Shown here: one piece after another, positions 7,674-16,296 of the stretch
Position numbering within the stretch: position 1 is the first letter of the stretch
Layout of the letters: the number at the start of each line of letters is the position of its first letter
Assembly (NCBI GenBank): GCA_002839545.1
Contig: PGYG01000006.1
Span: forward strand, 1-36,237
Length of the DNA stretch: 36,237 nt
Source: Candidatus Methanoperedentaceae archaeon HGW-Methanoperedenaceae-1
GTDB taxonomy: Archaea > Halobacteriota > Methanosarcinia > Methanosarcinales > Methanoperedenaceae
Reading direction: 5' to 3'
Program-made: the position numbers and the translations under genes
The notes under the pieces: generated by a model
The model's database searches: none
Told to the model about the DNA's origin: nothing
The model's input: the letters and a program-made list of their open reading frames with translations, nothing else

Positions 7674-9893
7674 ATGGACTCCACAGAACTAACTGTTGCA
7701 AAAGCCTATCCCAACGATTCGAAAAGGGGGATTGCACGCCTCGACCCGCATACAATGATGGTCTTCCAGCTAACACCAGGAGACATCATAGAAATAGAAG
7801 GCAGAAAACGCACGGCAGCCAAAGTATGGCGCGCTGACAGGAACGACTGGGACCAGGACATCATACGTATTGACCATTTTATCAGGAAGAATGCAGGCAT
7901 AGATATCGGCGACAAGGTCAGGATACAAAAAGTCGAACCGAAGAATGCGGAAAGTGTCGTTCTTGCACCGTCAGAAGGTAAACCCATCCAGTGCAGCGGG
8001 GATGCAGAAGAGATGGTGAAACGCCAGATTATCAAACACCCTGTCATCAAGGGCGATATTATACCGGTTATGAGCACGATGACCCATCCCTTCCTCGGAA
8101 TTGTGGGGACAGGGCAGGCAATACCGTTAATCGTTGTGGAATCCGAACCTGATGACATCGTACTGATTACCGAGAAAACAAGAATCACACTCAGGGAGAA
8201 ACCTGTGGTGATGGATGTCATAGGAACGGGAATTACGTATGAGGATATAGGCGGTCTTCGTGATGAAGTCCAGCGCCTGCGGGAAATGATGGAACTGCCG
8301 CTTAAACATCCTGAGGTATTTCAAAAACTGGGCATCGAATCCCCGAAAGGCGTGTTAATGTACGGACCCCCCGGAACCGGGAAAACCCTTATCGCAAAGG
8401 CTGTTGCTAACGAATCAGGTGCAAATTTCTTCTCAATAGCAGGACCTGAGATAATGAGCAAGTATTACGGCGAAAGTGAACAGCGCCTGCGGGAAATTTT
8501 CGAGGAGGCAAACAAGGAAGCACCGTCGATTATTTTTATAGATGAACTTGACTCAATTGCCCCGAAGCGGGAAGAAGTTACAGGAGAGGTTGAACGGCGT
8601 GTCGTGGCGCAGCTTCTTACCATGATGGACGGGCTTGAGGCGCGGGGAAATGTCGTTGTTATCGGCGCAACCAACCGCATAGATGCCATTGACCCTGCAT
8701 TGCGGCGCCCGGGCAGGTTTGACCGTGAGATTGAAATCGGGGTGCCTGACAGGGCTGACAGGATTGAGATATTCCAGATTCACACACGAGGAATGCCTCT
8801 TGCCGAGGATATTGATTATAAATATATTTCCGACAGGACGCACGGGTTTGTTGGCGCTGACATATATGCGCTGGCAAAAGAAGCTGCCATGAAAGCCCTC
8901 AGGAGATACCTGCCCCATATAAAACTGGATGAGGCGGTGCCGCGTGAAGTGCTTGACACTATGGAGGTTACAGCCAGTGATTTTGAGGAAGCGCTTAAGG
9001 AAGTTGAACCTTCTGCCATGCGGGAAGTGTTTGTTGAGGTTCCGAGGGTTTCATGGAATGAAGTCGGCGGGCTTGATGCTGTTAAACAGGAAATCGTGGA
9101 GGCTGTCGAGTGGCCGCTTGAGAATCCTGAGAAGTTCCTGAAAATGGGTATCAGACCCCCTAAAGGAATATTGCTTTACGGTCCGCCGGGAACCGGGAAA
9201 ACCCTTCTTGCAAAAGCAGTGGCTAATGAGAGTTCTTCCAATTTCATAAGTATCAGGGGTCCGCAACTGTTATCTAAATGGGTTGGTGAATCTGAAAGAG
9301 CCATCCGCGAAATATTCAAGAAGGCACGGCAGGTTTCACCGTCTATAATCTTCCTTGATGAACTTGATGCCATTGCACCCGTGAGGGGAGGCGATGGCGG
9401 TTCGAAGACCTCGGAGCGTGTGATTAACCAGCTCCTGACCGAACTTGACGGCATTGAGGTATTGAAGAACGTTGTCGTGATTGCTGCAACGAACCGACCT
9501 GAGATTATTGACCCTGCCTTAATCCGTTCGGGACGGTTTGACAGGCTTGTTTTTGTCGGACCGCCTGGCAAGGCTGGTCGGAAGGATATTTTCAAGATTC
9601 ACCTGAAGAACGTGCCCGTGTCTGAAGATGTGAATGTTGATGAACTGGCTGACCTTACTGATAATTACGTTGGGTCTGATATTGAGTCGCTGTGCAGGGA
9701 AGCCGTGATGCTGGCGCTTCGGGAGAATTTTGATTCTGAAGTTGTTGAGATGAGGCACTTCCGGGATTCGCTGAAGAAAGTCAGACCTGCGCTTGTTGAG
9801 GGTATGCTTGAGTATTACGAGAAGCTCCAGGAACAGTTTAAGGGCGGTGTGCAGAAGAAAGAGGAGCATAAGTCTTACATCGGGTACAGATGA
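7674..9893 (+). CDS. Cdc48/VAT-type AAA+ ATPase
   Basis: 739 residues, the usual length for archaeal Cdc48 (p97, VAT). The N-terminal substrate and cofactor domain (about 1-190) begins with the double-psi barrel. Two AAA modules follow. D1 has Walker A GPPGTGKT at 231-238 and Walker [14 protein letters not shown]2 has Walker A at 503-510 and Walker [13 protein letters not shown]. The arginine-finger regions ([13 protein letters not shown] and [13 protein letters not shown]) are intact in both. It forms a hexameric cytoplasmic unfoldase that can feed the proteasome. The last three residues are GYR; the penultimate Tyr recalls the HbYX proteasome-docking tail, but the residue before it is Gly rather than a large hydrophobic one. 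Monocistronic. Confidence 0.97.
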   Translation: MDSTELTVAKAYPNDSKRGIARLDPHTMMVFQLTPGDIIEIEGRKRTAAKVWRADRNDWDQDIIRIDHFIRKNAGIDIGDKVRIQKVEPKNAESVVLAPSEGKPIQCSGDAEEMVKRQIIKHPVIKGDIIPVMSTMTHPFLGIVGTGQAIPLIVVESEPDDIVLITEKTRITLREKPVVMDVIGTGITYEDIGGLRDEVQRLREMMELPLKHPEVFQKLGIESPKGVLMYGPPGTGKTLIAKAVANESGANFFSIAGPEIMSKYYGESEQRLREIFEEANKEAPSIIFIDELDSIAPKREEVTGEVERRVVAQLLTMMDGLEARGNVVVIGATNRIDAIDPALRRPGRFDREIEIGVPDRADRIEIFQIHTRGMPLAEDIDYKYISDRTHGFVGADIYALAKEAAMKALRRYLPHIKLDEAVPREVLDTMEVTASDFEEALKEVEPSAMREVFVEVPRVSWNEVGGLDAVKQEIVEAVEWPLENPEKFLKMGIRPPKGILLYGPPGTGKTLLAKAVANESSSNFISIRGPQLLSKWVGESERAIREIFKKARQVSPSIIFLDELDAIAPVRGGDGGSKTSERVINQLLTELDGIEVLKNVVVIAATNRPEIIDPALIRSGRFDRLVFVGPPGKAGRKDIFKIHLKNVPVSEDVNVDELADLTDNYVGSDIESLCREAVMLALRENFDSEVVEMRHFRDSLKKVRPALVEGMLEYYEKLQEQFKGGVQKKEEHKSYIGYR

Positions 9894-9974
9894 GAGAGGG
9901 CGATGGCGGGAGCGCTTCACCGGAAAAATTGATAAAAGATGAAAGTTAATATCCATTAATTAAAGAGGGAAAAT

Positions 9975-10604
9975 ATGACAAACAATAAGCCAAAAATTTT
10001 AGTGCTGTTTTATTCGATGTACGGACATGTGTTTGCGCTGGCAAATGAAATCGTTAAAGGAGTGGAAGAAGCAGGAGGAATTGCTGTTTTGAAACAGGTT
10101 GCTGAATTGATTCCTGAGGCGAACTGGGATGATAATATCAGGAATGCAAAGGAATTAATGAAAAATATCCCTGTAGCCGACCCTAAAACTGACCTTGAGG
10201 GAATCGATGGGATAATTGTCGGGACACCAACAAGGTTCGGGAATATGTCTGCGCAGATGAGGAATTTCTGGGACAGGACATCTTCAACTTGGCTGGCAGG
10301 GGGTTTGGTAGGCAAACCTGCTTCGGTATTTGTGAGCACAGCCACACAGCACGGGGGACAGGAAACTACCATTATTACGACCCTGGTAACTTTGCTGCAT
10401 CATGGTATGGTGTGTGTGGGATTGCCGTATTCTTACCAGGAACAGATGAGGATTGATGAAATTACAGGCGGTTCCCCGTATGGCGCATCGACTATTGCAG
10501 GCGGGATGGGCGAGAGGATGCCGTCAGTGAATGAGTTGAAACTTGCGAGGGATCTGGGCAGGCATCATACTGGAATTGCAGGGAAGCTGATGGGGAAAGT
10601 TTGA
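9975..10604 (+). CDS. WrbA-like NAD(P)H:quinone oxidoreductase (flavodoxin fold)
   Basis: 209 residues, full length for the WrbA family: FMN-dependent two-electron reduction of quinones in the cytoplasm. Signs are the FMN phosphate loop at the start (VLFYSMYGHVFALANEI), the family signature PTRFGNMSAQMRNFWDRT near residues 80-97, the TATQHGGQETT loop, and the SPYGASTIAGG region near 170. The ATG at 9975 has an AGAGGG site just upstream. Its stop overlaps the TTG start of the next small gene (TTGA), so they form an operon. Confidence 0.93.
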   Translation: MTNNKPKILVLFYSMYGHVFALANEIVKGVEEAGGIAVLKQVAELIPEANWDDNIRNAKELMKNIPVADPKTDLEGIDGIIVGTPTRFGNMSAQMRNFWDRTSSTWLAGGLVGKPASVFVSTATQHGGQETTIITTLVTLLHHGMVCVGLPYSYQEQMRIDEITGGSPYGASTIAGGMGERMPSVNELKLARDLGRHHTGIAGKLMGKV

Positions 10605-10804
10605 AAAAAAACTACATACGGATAATTGGTTTAATCTTCTGTCTTCCATTCATATATTTGCTCATTGCATGTACGGCTACTCAACCCGTATCATTAATTA
10701 TACCGTGTGCAGTGGGTGCTGGAACAGGTTTAGCAATTCAGGTGGATATTGCTTTAGTTATTGGTCTTTACCTCTTGTTTATAGGTGTTAGGAAAGGCGA
10801 ATAA
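10601..10804 (+). CDS. small two-helix membrane protein
   Basis: 67 residues starting at a TTG that overlaps the wrbA-like stop codon. There are two hydrophobic segments (about 5-24, RIIGLIFCLPFIYLLIACTA, and 28-60, SLIIPCAVGAGTGLAIQVDI onward) and a basic/acidic tail. It is too short to carry an enzyme domain and I recognise no family. The coupling to the flavoprotein gene suggests a shared transcript. The TTG start is inferred only from the overlap; the frame has no ATG start at its beginning. Confidence 0.5.
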   Translation: MKKNYIRIIGLIFCLPFIYLLIACTATQPVSLIIPCAVGAGTGLAIQVDIALVIGLYLLFIGVRKGE

Positions 10805-10808
10805 GAAT

Positions 10809-10872
10809 AACGTTTATAGGTAAAAACGGTAACAAGCCCTGTGTCCTTCAAGTACGGGGTATAGGTGACTGC
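10809..10872 (+). repeat. 64-bp dispersed repeat, copy R1
   Basis: A gapless 64-base match to 33483-33546 with 10 differences by my count. Both copies contain TTTATAGG near the left end and GGTATAGGTGACTGC at the right end. In the frame that starts with ACG at 10810, most differences are third-position or conservative, and both copies stay open, but no ATG start is visible here. It lies between the wrbA-like operon and the convergent Ntn hydrolase operon. Confidence 0.6.
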
Positions 10873-10929
10873 ATCCAAAACTCGTTTTGTGCATCGCCCT
10901 TAACTGAAAACGGGCATGTTTTTGAAATA

Positions 10930-11088
10930 TTAGAAAAGTTTACCATTTTTTATTTGTTCACTCAACGATTTACGTAGCTTTTTTTCTCCTTTTTTATAAG
11001 AATCTATTTGAATCCCTATTTTCAAATCTTTTAAGAATTGTTCCCTTAATGAATAATACCCCTGTATTTCTCTCTTTTCAATAAACAT
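10930..11088 (-). CDS. 52-residue basic protein, coupled to the Ntn hydrolase gene
   Basis: This short frame starts at an ATG directly after the stop of the Ntn hydrolase gene (TAA then ATG) and is preceded by GAGG within that gene's last codons, an arrangement that strongly suggests translational coupling. The product is rich in Lys, Glu and aromatic residues (start MFIEKREIQGYYSLREQFLK), has no hydrophobic segment, and is probably one or two amphipathic helices. No known family is recognised. It could be a regulator, adaptor or substrate of the enzyme. It is AT-rich like its partner. Confidence 0.6.
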   Translation of the reverse strand: MFIEKREIQGYYSLREQFLKDLKIGIQIDSYKKGEKKLRKSLSEQIKNGKLF

Positions 11089-11859
11089 TTAACCAACCTC
11101 TATTTTGATTTGATTCAATTTGTCGTTATTTTTACCATATTGAAGTTCTTCCATATAGATATTTGTGAGAATACTTAAATCATCATCGGAAATATTCTGT
11201 ATACCATCTTCTGTTAAAACTAGGAGCTCTGTTTCTTTTCCAACCCCACCACCCGCTTCTGCATTTTTTTTTGCCTTAAAGACATTATAAATTGTAGTCA
11301 ATACTGGGTTTGTTTTTGAATGTTTTTGAAATAATAAAGTGTTTGATGCCTGAATCGCACCCGACCCTATTGCATGAAAATTCATGGACCTAAAATCTAT
11401 AATCCCACTTTCTTCAATATTTGTTATTTGGGCTTCTGAATCTCTGAACCCAGTTAGTAAAATAGATGTATTTAATTTGAATTCTACGACTTTTGTTAAA
11501 ATAGTATTAACGAAAACATTTGGAACTTCTTTTTTTAAAGAATCTACAACAAATTCTTGATTTATCCCATAAGAATTAAACACTTCATTTTCAAGGATTT
11601 CTTTTCTTTTCTTTTTAAAATTGTCGAATATTTTTAATTTCATTTGATCATATTGAATATTATTATCATCTAATTTAATTAAATCATCAAACAACAATGC
11701 TTGTCCTGCCAGCATTGCAATGGTGTTTTTATTGAGTTTTGAATATTTGAGAATACTATGTTCAAACTCCCCCATATTTGTTGTAACCATGTGGTCTGTA
11801 GTGAAAATGATGTATTCTTTATCATTTTCTTTAGCAATAGCTGCAATACAAATCGTCAT
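11089..11859 (-). CDS. proteasome-fold Ntn hydrolase-like protein
   Basis: 256 residues from the preferred ATG at 11859. The start MTICIAAIA puts Thr at position 2, which becomes the N-terminal nucleophile once Met is removed. Asp22 (IIFTTDHMVT) and Lys38 (ILKYSKLNKNTIAMLAGQ) fall where proteasome beta subunits carry D17 and K33. The GSG near residue 165 (AIGSGAIQASN) and GGGVGKETELLVLTEDG near 215 match the later S129/S169 regions. The longer frame from 11883 adds eight residues, but a TATA box 26 bases before 11859 favours a leaderless start there. It is not a standard 20S subunit, HslV or connectase as far as I can judge. It is AT-rich, in a two-gene operon with a 52-aa protein. The substrate is unknown. 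Confidence 0.65.
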   Translation of the reverse strand: MTICIAAIAKENDKEYIIFTTDHMVTTNMGEFEHSILKYSKLNKNTIAMLAGQALLFDDLIKLDDNNIQYDQMKLKIFDNFKKKRKEILENEVFNSYGINQEFVVDSLKKEVPNVFVNTILTKVVEFKLNTSILLTGFRDSEAQITNIEESGIIDFRSMNFHAIGSGAIQASNTLLFQKHSKTNPVLTTIYNVFKAKKNAEAGGGVGKETELLVLTEDGIQNISDDDLSILTNIYMEELQYGKNNDKLNQIKIEVG

Positions 11860-11880
11860 AAATATGAAAACATTGTAATA

Positions 11881-11889
11881 CATATAAAA
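11881..11889 (-). promoter_or_regulatory. TATA box of the Ntn hydrolase operon
   Basis: Minus-strand ttttatatg. Its centre is about 26 bases upstream of the ATG at 11859, so transcription would begin at or beside that codon (leaderless). The alternative ATG at 11883 lies inside the box, which argues against it as the start. Confidence 0.45.
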
Positions 11890-12119
11890 AACTTTCTATT
11901 TAATTTCCATGCCCCCTTTAATTTGCACACCATATGCACCCTCCGTGATGCATCGGAATTGATTCCGGGGTAGTGACCACAAACATCAATTTTCGCACAC
12001 CTCGCCGAACCCCTTACCGTAAATTTAATTTATGTTAAACACCAGTAGTTTTTAGTTTAATGACAGCGTAAACAGAAACGTTATATGCAGATTAATACAT
12101 TATACAAAATGAGGTAACT

Positions 12120-12368
12120 ATGGCGAAAATTCTTGCAAAGAGTTTGTTCAACAAGAACGTGATGCTAATGGATGGGTCAAGACTGGGAATAGCAACCAAC
12201 GTGATAATGGATTCACACGGCGGGGAGCTTGTATATCTTGTAGTAAAACCGGATATAGGCGTTGATATTGAAAAATACGAGAAGCAGGACAATTCAATAA
12301 AGATACCTTTTATAGCTGTAAGGGCAGCAAAGGACTACGCTTTAGTCGATGAAACCCTGCTTGTCTGA
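12120..12368 (+). CDS. PRC-barrel domain protein
   Basis: 82 residues forming a single PRC-barrel. Typical features are the opening KSLFNKNVMLMDGSRLGIATNVIMDSHGG and the middle LVYLVVKPD, then IPFIAVRAAKDYALVDETLLV. Small archaeal PRC-barrel proteins of this size occur beside cell-division genes: CdpB proteins, which link FtsZ to SepF in haloarchaea and their relatives, belong to this fold. The nearby ftsZ (13825) makes such a role attractive but unproven. The ATG has GAGGT upstream. The next gene begins 60 bases later. Confidence 0.85.
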   Translation: MAKILAKSLFNKNVMLMDGSRLGIATNVIMDSHGGELVYLVVKPDIGVDIEKYEKQDNSIKIPFIAVRAAKDYALVDETLLV

Positions 12369-12427
12369 GACACCGGCTAATTCCCGCACCTAAAACAGAA
12401 TCAACCAATTAACCAGAAGGCAGTGTT

Positions 12428-13801
12428 TTGTCCGGTGAATCAAAGATTACAATCGTTTGCTCAACCCAGGACAGAGCCAGCCAGAACATCAAGAATAATC
12501 TTTTAAATATCCGTGAGTGGAAGCCCGTAAAATCAAGCAGCAACTACCCTGTATTTGAATTCAAGGATTTCAGGATTGTAGAGATTGATGAGGGACTTAT
12601 TTACCAGGACGGGCTCGATAAAAAATTAACAGGCTGCGGTTTATGCACCGACCTCCTGATCTTTGCCTCAAAACACAGAAGCAAAGACGGCAGGGCAATT
12701 TTCACAGTCCACTCAACAGGCAATGTCGATGAGGCAAAGTTCGGGGGCAGGGATAAAGAACTCGCAACAGCCGCGCCGCAGGCAGTCGGTTCGCTTTTAC
12801 GTTCACTCAAGATACTGGCGCAAAACGAGGATTATGAGGTCACTCTTGAATGCACCCATCACGGACCAAGCGAACTCAAGCTCCCCTCGTTATTCATCGA
12901 AATCGGAAGCGGTGAAGCACAATGGATTGATGAGGTTGCAGGAAGGATAGCCGCAAATGCAATACTTCTTATTAAAAACAACGAGGCTCCTGTTGCAGTT
13001 GGTTTCGGGGGAACCCACTACGCTCCAAGACAAAATGCACTCATCCTCGAAACAGATGTCACTTTCGGTCACATCTTCCCGAACCACGCACTTGATAAAC
13101 TGGATGAAAACCTTATAAAACAGGCATTTATGAAATCAAATGCTGATTTTGCATACTTTGACAGGAAATCCATGAAAGCAAAACAGCGTGATGCACTTTA
13201 TGCCATAATTAAAAAACTCGGCTATGAAGTGCTGAGGGAAAGCGACATCAGGGATATGGACGGCATCCCAAGGGAGTTCTGTTTGCACATCAGGCAGAAA
13301 GTCAGGGAACTGTGCCCGTCAGGCAGGGCAAAGATTACAAACGGCATAAAATGCGAACTCCTGACATGCCAGAATTGTATCTGCCCAAAGGTAAAAGTCG
13401 CCCGCATAAATCCTGTCCTCCTCGCAGAAGCCGAGAAAATCGATAAGAAACGGCTTGAAAATTTCCTTTCACATCACAATATTGCATATATGGAATATGA
13501 AAACGGCAGGTTTTCACATGTAATATTAGGGCTGGATGACAACTGCGCAAGAATCGTAGCAGAAGAACTTACCGGGGAATGTATAAAAATACTGGAAACC
13601 GAATATGACGTCACCGCCAAAAACGGGACTATTGAAATAACTGAGAAAAAGTTCAGTCCTGAACTTGCAAGCTCCTTTGGAATCCATGAAGGACCGCTCT
13701 TTGGGGAACTTGCAAGAGGGGAAACCATTTTTATAGATGGAAAAACTATAAATCCTGAGATGGTATATGAAATAAATAAAAGGGCAATTAAATTGAATTA
13801 A
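12428..13801 (+). CDS. dtdA: D-aminoacyl-tRNA deacylase, archaeal/plant DTD2 type
   Basis: Hydrolyses D-aminoacyl-tRNAs so that D-amino acids do not enter translation. The start [20 protein letters not shown], the CTHHGPSE motif near residue 140, [10 protein letters not shown] near 157 and the [12 protein letters not shown] region near 192 mark the COG1650 family. The [20 protein letters not shown] segment also belongs to it. At 457 residues it is longer than the single-domain deacylase; the part after about residue 290 includes a cysteine-containing linker ([13 protein letters not shown]) and a C-terminal domain of unknown role. The start is TTG at 12428, with AGAAGG at 12415-12420. It may share a transcript with the PRC-barrel gene and ftsZ. 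Confidence 0.9.
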   Translation: MSGESKITIVCSTQDRASQNIKNNLLNIREWKPVKSSSNYPVFEFKDFRIVEIDEGLIYQDGLDKKLTGCGLCTDLLIFASKHRSKDGRAIFTVHSTGNVDEAKFGGRDKELATAAPQAVGSLLRSLKILAQNEDYEVTLECTHHGPSELKLPSLFIEIGSGEAQWIDEVAGRIAANAILLIKNNEAPVAVGFGGTHYAPRQNALILETDVTFGHIFPNHALDKLDENLIKQAFMKSNADFAYFDRKSMKAKQRDALYAIIKKLGYEVLRESDIRDMDGIPREFCLHIRQKVRELCPSGRAKITNGIKCELLTCQNCICPKVKVARINPVLLAEAEKIDKKRLENFLSHHNIAYMEYENGRFSHVILGLDDNCARIVAEELTGECIKILETEYDVTAKNGTIEITEKKFSPELASSFGIHEGPLFGELARGETIFIDGKTINPEMVYEINKRAIKLN

Positions 13802-13824
13802 TTCAAATAATTGAGGTATTAAAC

Positions 13825-14919
13825 ATGGAATCAATAATTACCGAGGCAGTTTCGAGGGAGGAGAATTTAAGGAATTCTGATATAATTGGCGCGTCTGATG
13901 AGGAACTTCAGTCAATTCTTGAAGAGTTAAAGACAAAAATTGTGGTTATTGGATGCGGCGGTTCAGGCTCCAATACAATCCAGAGGATATTTAATGAAAG
14001 CATACTCGGTGCAGAATTGTATGCGCTGAATACTGATGCCCAGCATCTCCTGAACATACAGGTGCCGCATAAGGTACTAATCGGGAGAAACAGGACAAAA
14101 GGACTGGGGGCTGGAAGTATACCCCAGCTGGGCGCGGAAGCTGCTGAGGAATCCCACAATCATATAGAAAAAACGATAGATAAAGCTGATATGGTTTTTG
14201 TGACGTGCGGTCTAGGCGGCGGAACCGGAACCGGTGCAGCGCCTGTTGTGGCTGAGATTGCCAGGAAGGCAGGGGCCTTGACAATAGCAATTGTTACGTT
14301 ACCGTTTTCTGTTGAAGGAAGGGTACGGATGGAAAATGCCGAAGCCGGGCTTGAGAGACTGCGCGAGGTTGTTGATACCGTAATTGTTGTTCCTAATGAC
14401 AAACTGCTTGAAGTTGTGCCTCATCTTCCGCTCCAGACAGCGTTCAAGGTCTGTGACGAAGTACTTATGCGCTCGGTTAAAGGGATTACCGAACTGATTA
14501 CCAAACCAGGTCTTGTAAATCTTGATTTCGCTGATGTGAGGGTAATATTGCAAAAGAGCGGTGTTGCAATGATAGGGCTTGGTGAAGCCGAGGGTGAGAA
14601 CCGCGCCATAGAATCCGTCCAAAAGGCAATAAGGAGTCCGCTGCTGGATGTCGATATTTCAGGCGCAACTGCTGCCCTTGTCAATGTCGTGGGCGGACCT
14701 GATATGACTATTTCAGAAGCAGAAAGCGTTGTAAATGAACTTTATACCCGTATTGACCCTAATGCAAGGTTAATCTGGGGTGCCATGATAGACCCTGACC
14801 TTGAAAACACAATACGGACAATGATAGTTGTTACAGGTGTCAAGTCACACCAGATAATGGGTAAAAACACAGAAGGCAGTGCCACATCTGCAAAATACGG
14901 TATCGATTTCATCAAGTAG
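13825..14919 (+). CDS. ftsZ: cell division protein FtsZ
   Basis: Tubulin-like GTPase that forms the division ring. 364 residues. An N-terminal extension of about 36 residues is followed by the nucleotide-binding start [13 protein letters not shown], the tubulin signature [10 protein letters not shown] at 131-140, the [13 protein letters not shown] stretch and the T7-loop region [13 protein letters not shown]. The domain end [16 protein letters not shown] and a short C-terminal tail follow. The sequence pattern, including the [14 protein letters not shown] segment, looks closer to archaeal FtsZ1 than to bacterial FtsZ, but assigning paralogue 1 or 2 needs a tree. A GAGG site precedes the ATG. 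queE follows within 30 bases. Confidence 0.97.
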   Translation: MESIITEAVSREENLRNSDIIGASDEELQSILEELKTKIVVIGCGGSGSNTIQRIFNESILGAELYALNTDAQHLLNIQVPHKVLIGRNRTKGLGAGSIPQLGAEAAEESHNHIEKTIDKADMVFVTCGLGGGTGTGAAPVVAEIARKAGALTIAIVTLPFSVEGRVRMENAEAGLERLREVVDTVIVVPNDKLLEVVPHLPLQTAFKVCDEVLMRSVKGITELITKPGLVNLDFADVRVILQKSGVAMIGLGEAEGENRAIESVQKAIRSPLLDVDISGATAALVNVVGGPDMTISEAESVVNELYTRIDPNARLIWGAMIDPDLENTIRTMIVVTGVKSHQIMGKNTEGSATSAKYGIDFIK

Positions 14920-14946
14920 GATAAAAAATAATATATTTTGACTTTA

Positions 14947-15687
14947 ATGCCGTCTGCACAGGTAAGTGAGATTTTTAATTCCATTCAGGGCGAAGGACCT
15001 TACGTAGGTGTACGCCAGGTATTTTTACGTTTCCAGGAATGCCAGCTCCACTGCGCATATTGTGATACGCCGCATACCCGCACAGTATCGGATTCATGCA
15101 GGATAGAGAAAAAAGCAGGAACTGGTGATTTTTTTAATGTTAAGAATCCCCTTGACAGGGAGCACATTGAGGAAAATATCCGGAAACTCTGGACACCTTC
15201 AACTAAACACGTTGCCCTGACAGGCGGTGAACCGCTCATTAACTCAGGGTTTATCAAGGAACTTGAACTTGAATATCCGCTCTACCTTGAGACAAACTCA
15301 GGATTCCCGGAAAAAGCCAGGGAACTCAGGGATATTATCGATATAGCATCATGTGATATTAAATTACCAGAACATGAAGCCACAGACCACTACCATGAAT
15401 TGCTGGAAAACGAGCTTGAAACCGTTTCGATTTTCAACGAAACGGCAAAGACTTTTGTGAAACTGGTTGTCCTCGCTGAAACTACCATACAATCGATTTC
15501 TCCTGCTGTTGAAGGCATTGCTTCGATTGACAGGGACATCCCGCTGGTTCTCCAGCCGGTAACTCCAGCAATGGGAAAAGAAAGCATAGCCACAGGCGTA
15601 TTGCTTGAGCTAATGGATTTTGCGGGAGAAAAATTAAAAGATGTGCGCGTGATTCCACAGACGCACAAATTGATGGGATTGCTCTAA
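14947..15687 (+). CDS. queE: 7-carboxy-7-deazaguanine synthase, radical SAM enzyme
   Basis: Converts 6-carboxytetrahydropterin to 7-carboxy-7-deazaguanine, the precursor of archaeosine in archaeal tRNA. The QueE start IFNSIQGEGPYVGVRQVFLRF is followed by the cluster motif C32-x3-C36-x2-C39 (CQLHCAYCDTPHTR), the GGEPL substrate/SAM loop and the LYLETNSG stretch. The ATG at 14947 gives 246 residues; a TTG at 14938 would add three. No ribosome site is obvious, and it is probably read from the ftsZ transcript. Its stop overlaps the 3' end of the convergent lipoprotein gene by 4 bases. Confidence 0.94.
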   Translation: MPSAQVSEIFNSIQGEGPYVGVRQVFLRFQECQLHCAYCDTPHTRTVSDSCRIEKKAGTGDFFNVKNPLDREHIEENIRKLWTPSTKHVALTGGEPLINSGFIKELELEYPLYLETNSGFPEKARELRDIIDIASCDIKLPEHEATDHYHELLENELETVSIFNETAKTFVKLVVLAETTIQSISPAVEGIASIDRDIPLVLQPVTPAMGKESIATGVLLELMDFAGEKLKDVRVIPQTHKLMGLL

Positions 15688-16178
15688 GAACCTGTTGCTA
15701 TTGCCATGTCAAGTACATCTTTTTCTGCTGCTGATGAACCGACTATCATCATTGAGGTTTCTGTTGCCCAGATTACAACATAACGTGCTTCCTGCTTTCC
15801 GTTTAGGGTGATATAATCCTTAACCTGTGTGGCAATATGACCGTTAAACCAGATATCTTTAAACGGTTCGTAATTGGCATCTTTATATTTTAACTTAAAC
15901 CGGGTTATTAGTCCGCCAGGGTTGTCGCTTTCAATGACCTGCACGTAAATATCTTCACTATTACTATTCCTGTAAACATCCTCTGTTGCTGGTAGTGTTG
16001 TGTTCCCGACTTCCACGTTTGCATCATGGCTTCCTAAAAAGGTAAAACCGTCAGGCAGTTTCGCATCGGGAATAATACCTGTGTCAGCACCTGTGCCATT
16101 ATCTTTATCAAAAATACATCCTGATAAAAAAACAGCGGTCACAAGTAAAACAGCGATTAAAAGAATCTTATTCGACAT
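15684..16178 (-). CDS. predicted lipoprotein, unknown function
   Basis: 164 residues. The N-terminal signal has a lipobox ending in LSGC (Cys21), so it is probably anchored outside the membrane. The rest is a compact, mostly beta-looking domain (FTFLGSHDANVEVG, EDIYVQVIESDNPGG, IWFNGHIATQVKDYITLNGK, YVVIWATETSMMIVGSS). I recognise no named family; it resembles the small hypothetical lipoproteins common in methanogens. It is divergently transcribed from the DUF4349 lipoprotein gene, with a gap of about 120 bases. Confidence 0.8.
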   Translation of the reverse strand: MSNKILLIAVLLVTAVFLSGCIFDKDNGTGADTGIIPDAKLPDGFTFLGSHDANVEVGNTTLPATEDVYRNSNSEDIYVQVIESDNPGGLITRFKLKYKDANYEPFKDIWFNGHIATQVKDYITLNGKQEARYVVIWATETSMMIVGSSAAEKDVLDMAIATGS

Positions 16179-16296
16179 TTTGTTATCTCCTTCCTGACTC
16201 TAATGTTCAATGGGGTTAAAAAATGTAACGGTTAACTGCGAAACAAATCGAAGTTAAAGCAATCGTTATATTGTTTCAGGGTTAATTTATCTTATT

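Noticed and set aside
11954-11967. Palindrome CGGAAT-TG-ATTCCG upstream of the PRC-barrel gene
   Set aside because: Six-base arms with a two-base gap are too short to claim as an operator, and no second copy was seen.
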